Shown: positions 56,052 through 64,000 of the stretch, one piece after another
Layout: each line of letters opens with the position of its first letter
Position numbering within the stretch: position 1 is the first letter of the stretch
DNA from: Ectopseudomonas chengduensis
GTDB lineage: Bacteria; Pseudomonadota; Gammaproteobacteria; Pseudomonadales; Pseudomonadaceae
Assembly (NCBI RefSeq): GCF_015712065.1
Contig: NZ_JACFYZ010000001.1
Location: 1,178,001 to 1,242,000 of the forward strand
Direction of reading: 5' to 3'
Length of the DNA: 64,000 nucleotides
Notes under the pieces: generated by a model
The model's input: the letters and a program-made list of their open reading frames with translations, nothing else
What the model was told of the DNA's origin: nothing
Database searches by the model: none
Made by a program: the position numbers and the translations under genes

Positions 56052-56578
56052 TGGGCATGTCGAGGACGGGTTTGAGCGAAAGTGTGCAACTGCACTGGCA
56101 GCGCTCACCGCTGGCGCAACGCTGGCAAACGCTGCCGGCACGTGATCGTCTGGCACTCGTGGCGCTGAGCGTTTTCCTGCTGTTGGTGCTGTTCTATCTG
56201 GCGTTGTGGCAGCCGGTGCAGCGTCAGGCTCAGGCCGCGCGCGCCGCGTTCGAAGAGCAGCGCGCCCTGTACGCCTATATGCAGAGCCGTGCGCCACAGG
56301 TGCAGGGGCGCGAGCTGCAGCCACGCGCCAGCCTCGACCCGGCGCGCCTGCAGGGGGTGGTCACGGCAAGTGCGGCCGAGCAGGGCCTGGTGATCGAACG
56401 TCTGGATACCGAGGGCTTTGGCGCGGTGCAGGTCAACCTGCAGCCAGTGGCATTCGCCCAGTTGCTGCGCTGGATTCAGACGTTGGAGGGGCAGGGCGTG
56501 CGCATCGAGGAAGCAGGGCTGGACCGCGCCGAGGAAAACCGCGTGACTGCGCGCCTCAGCCTGCGTCTGGGCGATTGA
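56048..56578 (+). CDS. xcpZ: Type II secretion protein XcpZ (GspM)
   Basis: XcpZ stabilises XcpY in the platform. The 176-residue protein has a cytoplasmic start, a membrane helix at about 31-52 (RLALVALSVFLLLVLFYLALWQPV) and a periplasmic domain with a coiled part (QRQAQAARAAFEEQRALYAYM) and ferredoxin-like end. The last gene of the operon; the ATG overlaps the xcpY stop. Confidence 0.94.
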   Translation: MMGMSRTGLSESVQLHWQRSPLAQRWQTLPARDRLALVALSVFLLLVLFYLALWQPVQRQAQAARAAFEEQRALYAYMQSRAPQVQGRELQPRASLDPARLQGVVTASAAEQGLVIERLDTEGFGAVQVNLQPVAFAQLLRWIQTLEGQGVRIEEAGLDRAEENRVTARLSLRLGD

Positions 56579-56604
56579 TCTGGTGCATTTATTGACAAGT
56601 ACTC

Positions 56605-56669
56605 CCGTCACTCCCGCGCAGGCGGGAGTCCAGGTGGCCTCTGGGTTCCCGCCTGCGCGGGAATGACGG
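56605..56669. repeat. Palindromic repeat after xcpZ
   Basis: CCGTCACTCCCGCGCAGGCG at 56605 onward and its near-perfect mirror ending in GGGAATGACGG at 56669 form two nested hairpins with internal dyads. It lies about 25 bases after the xcpZ stop, in good position to end the xcp operon transcript. Confidence 0.75.
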
Positions 56670-57004
56670 TTGCTCCATGAAGTAATGGCGCTTGTTTCGC
56701 AGGGTAACGACGGCGGTTGCATGGAATGTTCTCGCGGTGCGCGCGGCGCACCCTGCGATTTGCATGGCGCCGCGGTAACAGCGTGCACCCGATTGGGCGG
56801 TTAGGGAACGTCGCTGCCCTGATAAGGTGCCGTCAGTGGCGCCTTGGAATACTACGAAGTGGCTCCAACGCCCATGTTTCGGGCGTTATGTGGTTTATGG
56901 CCTGAGTATTGCTGTAGGTATCTGTTTACCCTTTTCTGCTTGATCACTCCTTTTGCAGGCTGTCAATATCTGCCGCCGGCGCTTCCTGTGCTTCTGTAAT
57001 TAGT

Positions 57005-57025
57005 TGTCGCATTGAGGAAATATCG
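57005..57025 (+). promoter_or_regulatory. ArgR-like half-site upstream of aotJ
   Basis: TGTCGC, eight bases, AA and five more bases (57005-57025) match the P. aeruginosa ArgR half-site pattern TGTCGCN8AAN5 at all fixed positions. It lies about 150 bases before aotJ. A weaker TGTCGC also occurs at about 57073. ArgR is encoded at the end of this operon. Confidence 0.6.
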
Positions 57026-57176
57026 CCTCATTGCCTGCCGCTAGAATGCCGCACACCCAGCCAAGGCCCCTTTGTCGCTCGTCCACCACGACAGCGCAGC
57101 ACCGCCTTCTACAATCCTTAAAAGGCCCGGGCCCCTCACTGCCATCGATGTCATACCCAATTCGAAGGAGCAAAGA

Positions 57177-57950
57177 ATGAAGAAGATCGCACTGCTTGGC
57201 GCCCTGGCGCTGTCCCTGATGTCGCCCCTGGCCATGGCCGAGAAGCCGCTGCGCATCGGCATCGAGGCGGCCTACCCGCCCTTCGCATTCAAGACTCCTG
57301 ATGGCCAGATTGCCGGCTTCGACTACGACATCGGCAACGCCCTGTGCGAAGAGATGAAGGTCGAGTGCAAGTGGATCGAGCAGGAATTCGACGGTCTGAT
57401 CCCGGCCCTGAAAGTGCGCAAGTTCGACGCCGTGCTGTCTTCCATGTCGATCACCGAAGACCGCAAGAAGTCCGTGGACTTCACTGGCAAGTACTACGCC
57501 ACGCCGGCCAAGCTGGCGATGAAGGCCGGTACCGAGATCAAGGACCCGCTGGTCGACCTGAAAGGCAAGAAGATCGGCGTGCAGCGCTCGTCCGTATATG
57601 ACCGCTACGCCACCGACATCTTCGCCCCGGCTGGCGCTGAAGTCGTGCGCTACAGCTCGCAGAACGAAGTGTTCCTGGATATGCAGTCCGGCCGCCTGGA
57701 CGCCACCCTGGCCGATTCGGTGAACATCGATGACGGTTTCCTCAAGACCGACGCAGGCAAGGGCTTCGCGTTCGCCGGTCCGGACTTCACTGACGTGAAG
57801 TACTTCGGCGAAGGTCAGGGCATCGCCGTGCGCAAGGGTGACAAGGCGCTGGCCGACAAGATCAGTGCCGCTATCCTGGCCATCCGCGCCAACGGCAAAT
57901 ACAAGGAAGTGCAGGACAAGTACTTCGACTTCGACGTTTACGGCGAGTAA
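57177..57950 (+). CDS. aotJ: Arginine/ornithine-binding periplasmic protein AotJ
   Basis: AotJ captures arginine and ornithine in the periplasm for the AotQMP transporter. The 257-residue protein has a signal peptide [21 protein letters not shown] cut before EKPL, and the two-lobe type II binding-protein pattern: [72 protein letters not shown] 57177 follows GAAGGAG. A hairpin with T run after it would give extra aotJ relative to the rest. Confidence 0.95.
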   Translation: MKKIALLGALALSLMSPLAMAEKPLRIGIEAAYPPFAFKTPDGQIAGFDYDIGNALCEEMKVECKWIEQEFDGLIPALKVRKFDAVLSSMSITEDRKKSVDFTGKYYATPAKLAMKAGTEIKDPLVDLKGKKIGVQRSSVYDRYATDIFAPAGAEVVRYSSQNEVFLDMQSGRLDATLADSVNIDDGFLKTDAGKGFAFAGPDFTDVKYFGEGQGIAVRKGDKALADKISAAILAIRANGKYKEVQDKYFDFDVYGE

Positions 57951-57966
57951 GCGTCCCAGATAGATG

Positions 57967-58004
57967 AAGTGGCACTAACCTTTTGAGGTTGTGCCACTTT
58001 TTTC
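57967..58004 (+). terminator. Terminator-like hairpin between aotJ and aotQ
   Basis: AAGTGGCAC and GTGCCACTT form a 9-bp stem, extended by AACC/GGTT inside, with a run of T after it. It lies 16 bases after the aotJ stop. It should stop part of the transcripts so that the binding protein is made in excess of the membrane parts. Confidence 0.85.
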
Positions 58005-58122
58005 TTGGTTCTGCGGGGTCGTTAAATACCAATCCGGGTATTCAACCTGCGGCCCGTCGCGTGAGCGACATGAATTTTCTTTGTGCTAGGCGGCGCCTGG
58101 GGTGCCTGAGAGGTATTAGCGC

Positions 58123-58812
58123 ATGCTTCAAGGCTACGGCTCGACCATTCTCGATGGTGCCTGGCTCACCCTGCTTCTGGCGCTGACGTCCATGGCAGTG
58201 GCGATCTTCCTCGGCCTGCTGGGTGCGGCCTTTCGTCTGTCGCCGATCCGCTGGCTGGCGGCGTTGGGTGATACCTACGCCACGGTGATTCGCGGGATTC
58301 CCGACCTGGTGCTGATCCTGCTGATCTTTTACGGCGGCCAGGACATGGTGAACCGTATCGCGCCGATGCTCGGCTATGACGATTACATCGACATCAACCC
58401 CTTCGTCGCTGGCGTGTTCACCATGGGCTTCATCTTCGGGGCCTACCTGTCGGAGACCTTCCGCGGTGCCTTCATGGCGATCCCCAAGGGGCAGGCGGAA
58501 GCCGGTGCGGCCTATGGCATGAGCGGGATGCAGGTGTTCTTCCGCATTCTCGTGCCGCAGATGATCCGTTTCGCCATTCCCGGTTTCACCAATAACTGGC
58601 TGGTGCTGACCAAGGCCACCGCGCTGATTTCCGTGGTCGGCCTGCAAGACATGATGTTCAAGGCCAAGAGCGCGGCCGACGCGACGCGTGAGCCGTTCAC
58701 CTTCTACCTGGCGGTGGCGGGGCTGTATCTGGTGCTGACCAGCGTTTCCTTGCTGGCGCTGCGTTTCCTCGAGAAGCGCTACTCGGTGGGTACCAAGGTG
58801 GCTGACCTATGA
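58123..58812 (+). CDS. aotQ: Arginine ABC transporter permease AotQ
   Basis: AotQ is one of the two inner membrane channel subunits for arginine and ornithine. The 229-residue protein has five helices and the EAA loop GAAYGMSGMQVFFRILVPQMIRFAIPGFTNNW (about 125-156). DTYATVIRGIPDLVLILLIFYGGQ marks the His/Lys/Arg/Orn permease class. It overlaps aotM by four bases (ATGA). Confidence 0.95.
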   Translation: MLQGYGSTILDGAWLTLLLALTSMAVAIFLGLLGAAFRLSPIRWLAALGDTYATVIRGIPDLVLILLIFYGGQDMVNRIAPMLGYDDYIDINPFVAGVFTMGFIFGAYLSETFRGAFMAIPKGQAEAGAAYGMSGMQVFFRILVPQMIRFAIPGFTNNWLVLTKATALISVVGLQDMMFKAKSAADATREPFTFYLAVAGLYLVLTSVSLLALRFLEKRYSVGTKVADL

Positions 58813-59507
58813 TCTTCGACTATCAAATGATCTGGGAGAACCTGCCGCTGTACTGGGGCGGCGTGCTGGTGACCCTGAAAATCCTGCTGATCTCCCTGGC
58901 GTTCGGCCTCAGCCTGGCGCTGCCATTGGCACTGATGCGGGTGTCGAAATCACCCTGGGTCAACTTCCCGGCCTGGCTCTACACCTACGTGATTCGCGGC
59001 ACACCGATGCTGGTGCAGCTGTTTCTGATCTATTACGGGCTGGCCCAGTTCGAGTTCATTCGTGACAGCTTCATGTGGCCGTATTTCTCCAGTGCGACCT
59101 TCTGCGCCTGCCTGGCGTTTGCCATCAACACCAGCGCTTACACTGCGGAAATCCTCGCTGGCAGTCTCAAGGCCACGCCGCCCGGCGAGATCGAGGCGGC
59201 CAAGGCCATGGGCATGTCGCGCGGCAAGTTGTATCGGCGCATCCTCCTGCCTTCGGCGCTGCGCCGGGCGCTGCCGCAGTACAGCAATGAAGTGATCATG
59301 ATGCTGCACACCACCTCGCTGGCCTCGATAGTGACCCTGATCGACATCACCGGCGCCGCGCGCACCGTCAGTTCGCAGTACTACATGCCTTTCGAGGCCT
59401 TCATCACCGCCGGCCTGTTCTACCTGGCGCTGACCTTCATCCTGGTGCGCCTGTTCAAGCTGGCCGAGCGCCGCTGGCTGGCCTACATGGCCCCGCGCAA
59501 GGCCTGA
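58809..59507 (+). CDS. aotM: Arginine ABC transporter permease AotM
   Basis: AotM is the second membrane channel subunit. The 232-residue protein has about five helices with the EAA loop EAAKAMGMSRGKLYRRILLPSALRRALPQYSNE and TYVIRGTPMLVQLFLIYYGLAQF. ATG overlaps the aotQ stop. The next gene is aotP at once; the aotO gene that follows aotM in P. aeruginosa is not present. Confidence 0.95.
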   Translation: MIFDYQMIWENLPLYWGGVLVTLKILLISLAFGLSLALPLALMRVSKSPWVNFPAWLYTYVIRGTPMLVQLFLIYYGLAQFEFIRDSFMWPYFSSATFCACLAFAINTSAYTAEILAGSLKATPPGEIEAAKAMGMSRGKLYRRILLPSALRRALPQYSNEVIMMLHTTSLASIVTLIDITGAARTVSSQYYMPFEAFITAGLFYLALTFILVRLFKLAERRWLAYMAPRKA

Positions 59508-59535
59508 TGCCATGACGATTCAAGAGAACCCGAAC

Positions 59536-60300
<765 letters not shown>

Positions 60301-60355
60301 TAAGAAGCTAGACTTCGCACTTAACTGGTGCGTTGAACCCATTGAATAGACGCTA

Positions 60356-61330
60356 ATGACTCCCCATCGAATCGGCTTTTTGTACTGGCCCGGCACCAAG
60401 GCCCTGACCCTGTCCCTGGCGGAGGAGGCCCTGCGTGTCGCCCAGCGCGTGCATCCGGAAGTGGTGTACGAGCTGGTGTTCCTTCAGGCCGAGCCGCTGG
60501 CAGCGGGTGACTGGCGTCTACCGGGCGAGCCCTGGGCCGGGCACCTGGAAGGGTTGGACAAGCTGTTCCTGCTCGCCGATGCGCCGCCAGCGCAGGTGTC
60601 TGCGGGGCTGGCGGCGGCGCTCAAGCAGCAGGTACGCAGCGGTTGTGTGATCGGCGGGCTGTCTGCCGGGGTCTATCCGCTGGCTCAGCTCGGTTTGCTC
60701 GATGGTTATCGCGCGGCAGTGCACTGGCGCTGGCAGGACGATTTCGCCGAGCGTTTCCCCAAGGTCATCGCCACCAGCCATCTGTTCGATTGGGATCGTG
60801 ATCGCCTGACCGCCTGCGGTGGTTTGGCCGTGCTCGATCTGCTGCTGGCGGTGCTGGCGCGCGATCACGGCGCCGAACTGGCCGGTGCGGTGAGCGAGGA
60901 ACTGGTGGTCGAGCGCATTCGCGAGGGTGGCGAGCGTCAGCGCATTCCGCTGCAGAACCGCCTGGGCTCCAGCCATCCGAAACTGACCCAGGCCGTGCTG
61001 TTGATGGAAGCCAACATCGAGGAGCCACTGACCACCGACGAGATCGCCCAGCACGTGTGCGTCTCGCGTCGTCAGCTCGAACGCATCTTCAAGCAGTACC
61101 TCAACCGCGTGCCCAGCCAGTATTACCTGGAGCTGCGCCTGAACAAGGCACGCCAGCTCTTGATGCAGACCAGCAAGTCGATCATCCAGATCGGCCTGTC
61201 CTGCGGCTTCTCCTCGGGGCCGCACTTCTCCAGCGCCTACCGCAACTTCTTCGGCGCCACGCCGCGCGACGATCGCAACCAGCGCCGCAGCAACAGCCCC
61301 TTCGAGTTGACGCCGGTCGAGCGCGGTTGA
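60356..61330 (+). CDS. argR: Arginine-responsive AraC-type regulator ArgR
   Basis: ArgR of Pseudomonas, which is unrelated to the enteric ArgR, activates arginine catabolism and uptake and represses synthesis. The 324-residue protein has a DJ-1/PfpI-like arginine-sensing domain (IGFLYWPGTKALTLSLAEEALRVA; GCVIGGLSAGVYPLAQLGLLDGYRAAVHW) and a C-terminal AraC DNA-binding domain: LTTDEIAQHVCVSRRQLERIFKQ and SIIQIGLSCGFSSGPHFSSAYR, then GATPRDDR. It ends the aot operon. TGTCGCN8AAN5 sites stand upstream of aotJ and aruC. Confidence 0.95.
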   Translation: MTPHRIGFLYWPGTKALTLSLAEEALRVAQRVHPEVVYELVFLQAEPLAAGDWRLPGEPWAGHLEGLDKLFLLADAPPAQVSAGLAAALKQQVRSGCVIGGLSAGVYPLAQLGLLDGYRAAVHWRWQDDFAERFPKVIATSHLFDWDRDRLTACGGLAVLDLLLAVLARDHGAELAGAVSEELVVERIREGGERQRIPLQNRLGSSHPKLTQAVLLMEANIEEPLTTDEIAQHVCVSRRQLERIFKQYLNRVPSQYYLELRLNKARQLLMQTSKSIIQIGLSCGFSSGPHFSSAYRNFFGATPRDDRNQRRSNSPFELTPVERG

Positions 61331-61337
61331 TCCGTCT

Positions 61338-61407
61338 TGTGGGAGCGAGCTCTGCTCGCGAACCGGGGGGTAACGCCAAAGCTTCGCGAGCAGAGCTCGC
61401 TCCTACA
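61338..61407. repeat. Palindromic repeat, TGTAGGAGCGAGC family
   Basis: TGTGGGAGCGAGCTCTGCTC at 61338 onward and GCAGAGCTCGCTCCTACA ending at 61407 are inverted arms separated by about 25 bases. Copies at 45943-45989 and 52321-52388 belong to the same family. It follows the argR stop by 8 bases. Confidence 0.8.
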
Positions 61408-61415
61408 CTGCAGTA

Positions 61416-61469
61416 AGCCCGGATGAAATCCGGGGCGATCTGGTGTCAGTCCCGGATTGCATCCGGGCT
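61416..61469. repeat. Palindromic repeat, AGCCCGGAT family
   Basis: AGCCCGGATGAAATCCGGG at 61416-61434 and CCCGGATTGCATCCGGGCT at 61451-61469 are inverted arms with one change (AA for CA) and a 16-base spacer. The first copy is at 7711-7767 with perfect arms. Confidence 0.8.
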
Positions 61470-61621
61470 ACGCAGGCAGGACTTTCGATACCGATCGGTC
61501 AGCCTGCGGAGAATTTTTCCAGCGGCGTGCTCCAGGCGGCGATCTGCGATTAAACTGCGCCTTTCCGACGCTTTCTGTCGCTTGGACGAAAACCCGCGGA
61601 AAACCTGGGGTGGCGCTGTAA

Positions 61622-62962
<1,341 letters not shown>

Positions 62963-62979
62963 GTCCTTGCTGACTTGCT

Positions 62980-63076
62980 GTGGAAGGCGCTTTAGCTGCG
63001 ACAATCGCCGCTGCGACTGCATGGATGCAGGAGGTAGAGCGAAGCAGGATGCCCGAGCCGAAAGCGCCTCTCACGG
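62980..63076. repeat. Degenerate palindrome between aruC and aruF
   Basis: GTGGAAGGCGCTTTAGCTGC and, about 70 bases on, GAAAGCGCCTCTCAC are related to the GTGGGAGGGGCTTTAGCC family (46065-46123, half copy at 26107). The arms have several changes, so this is an older copy. It fills most of the 147-base gap. Confidence 0.6.
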
Positions 63077-63109
63077 CTGTTTGAATACCCTGTTTAGAAG
63101 GAGTGACCC

Positions 63110-64000
63110 ATGCTGGTGATGCGCCCTGCGCAAATGGCGGACCTGGCCGAAGTGCAGCGACTGGCTGCTGACAGCCCGGTAGGTGTCACTTCATTGCCGG
63201 ACGATGCAGACCGGCTGGGCGACAAGATCGCCGCCTCGGATGCGTCGTTTGCCGCCGAGGTCAGTTTCAACGGCGAGGAGAGCTACTTCTTCGTCCTCGA
63301 GGACACCGAGAGCGGCCGCCTGGTTGGCTGTTCCGCCATCGTCGCTTCGGCGGGATATTCCGAGCCCTTCTACAGCTTTCGCAACGAAACCTTCGTGCAC
63401 AACTCGCGTGAGCTGAAGATCCACAACAAGATCCACGTGCTGTCGCTGTGTCATGACCTGACCGGCAACAGCCTGCTCACCAGCTTCTACGTCGAGCGCC
63501 CGCTGGTCAGCAGCGTATTCGCCGAGCTCAATTCGCGCGGGCGCTTGCTGTTCATGGCCGGTCACCCGGAGCGTTTCGCCGATGCCGTGGTGGTGGAGAT
63601 CGTCGGCCACAGCGACGAGAACGGTGATTCGCCGTTCTGGGACGCGCTGGGGCGCAACTTCTTCGACATGACCTACGCTGAGGCCGAGCGCCTGTGCGGT
63701 CTGAAGAGCCGCACCTTCCTCGCCGAGCTGATGCCGCACTACCCGATCTATGTGCCACTGCTCTCCGACGAGGCGCAGGAGGCCATGGGCCAGGTGCATC
63801 CGCGTGCGCAGATCACCTTCGACATCCTCATGCGCGAAGGCTTCGAGACCGACCATTACATCGACATCTTCGACGGTGGCCCGACCCTGCATGCGCGTAC
63901 CTCGGGCATCCGCAGCATCGCGCAGAGCCGCCTGGTGCCGGTGAAGATCGGCGAGGCCGAGGCGGGCGGGCGCCAGTATCTGGTGAGCAACGGCCAACTG
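63110..64000 (+). CDS. aruF: Arginine/ornithine N-succinyltransferase alpha subunit AruF (partial)
   Basis: AruF is one of two subunits of arginine N-succinyltransferase, the first step of the arginine succinyltransferase pathway. The 297 codons seen start at ATG 63110, after AGAAGGAG, and run off the window end. VMRPAQMADLAEVQRLAADSPVGVTSLP is the AstA-like N-terminus, and LVGCSAIVASAGYSEPFYSFRNE and LSLCHDLTGNSLLTSFYVER are family signatures. In P. aeruginosa aruF and aruG encode the two related subunits, in that order; the beta-subunit gene should follow outside the window. Confidence 0.93.
   Translation, partial: MLVMRPAQMADLAEVQRLAADSPVGVTSLPDDADRLGDKIAASDASFAAEVSFNGEESYFFVLEDTESGRLVGCSAIVASAGYSEPFYSFRNETFVHNSRELKIHNKIHVLSLCHDLTGNSLLTSFYVERPLVSSVFAELNSRGRLLFMAGHPERFADAVVVEIVGHSDENGDSPFWDALGRNFFDMTYAEAERLCGLKSRTFLAELMPHYPIYVPLLSDEAQEAMGQVHPRAQITFDILMREGFETDHYIDIFDGGPTLHARTSGIRSIAQSRLVPVKIGEAEAGGRQYLVSNGQL

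Larger units (their letters stand above)
56579..57176. other. 598-base gap: palindrome, stray repeat arm, aotJ promoter region
   Basis: The left part holds a palindrome (56605-56669) whose arms read TCCCGCGCAGGCGGGA and its mirror, and a single arm of the GTGCGCGCGGCGCACCCT family near 56737. AACGCCC/GGGCGTT (about 56867-56887) forms a small hairpin. The right part should hold the aotJ promoter and the ArgR-like site at 57005. No gene is visible. Confidence 0.6.

Overview
The window is a chromosomal segment of a gamma-proteobacterium of the genus Pseudomonas. I infer this from GC-rich coding sequence and from gene orders matching P. aeruginosa blocks: fabD-fabG-acpP-fabF-pabC-mltG-tmk-holB-pilZ-tatD, xcpPQ divergent from xcpR-Z, and aotJQMP-argR-aruC-aruF. 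The many palindromic repeats and the ArsJ-type arsenic cluster suggest the P. mendocina/oleovorans group, but that species-level guess rests on memory, not on a search.

Layout. 1-7.7 kb: core fatty-acid synthesis (fabD end, fabG, acpP, fabF), folate (pabC), peptidoglycan (mltG), dTMP kinase, DNA polymerase III delta', PilZ and a TatD nuclease. 7.8-7.9 kb: a probable RgsA small RNA on the minus strand. 8.0-10.9 kb: class-V aminotransferase, TetR regulator, MoaA. 10.9-19.1 kb: a compositionally different 8.2-kb block (Tat-type NmrA protein, phospholipase A1, RND pump, adaptor lipoprotein, AraC regulator) bounded by a 24-bp direct repeat of the moaA 3' end. 19.3-25.4 kb: a small secreted protein, then an arsenic cluster (acr3 divergent from an arsC-arsR fusion, arsH, a tyrosine phosphatase, gapdh and arsJ). 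25.5-31.8 kb: lipoprotein, DUF1285 protein, acetyltransferase, small phosphatase, S8 protease, FAD oxidoreductase and a GlxA-type regulator. 31.9-46 kb: accessory and housekeeping genes, including a TonB receptor with a Zur-like box, a PAS-GGDEF protein, a PfpI-like protein, AraC/SDR pair, AI-2E-type permease, methyltransferase, GFA protein and amidase. 46.2-56.6 kb: the complete Xcp type II secretion locus (xcpQ, xcpP on minus; xcpR-xcpZ on plus). 57.2-64 kb: arginine uptake (aotJQMP), its AraC-type regulator argR, and the start of the arginine succinyltransferase pathway (aruC, aruF partial), with ArgR-like half-sites upstream of aotJ and aruC.

How the genes work together. The arsenic cluster combines arsenite efflux (Acr3), thioredoxin-type arsenate reduction (ArsC domain), sensing (ArsR domain, with three AGCGAAT half-sites in the divergent promoter), organoarsenical oxidation (ArsH), and the GAPDH/ArsJ route that makes and exports an arsenate ester. 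Xcp builds one secretion machine from twelve genes... of which eleven are here (P-Z); the prepilin peptidase is not in the window. Aot imports arginine and Aru degrades it.

The points most worth following up are the repeat-bounded efflux island, the palindromic repeat that supplies the leader-coding start of xcpU, the ArsC-ArsR fusion and neighbouring phosphatase, the Tat-motif NmrA protein, the S8 protease with Glu in place of the catalytic Asp, and the Zur-like box.
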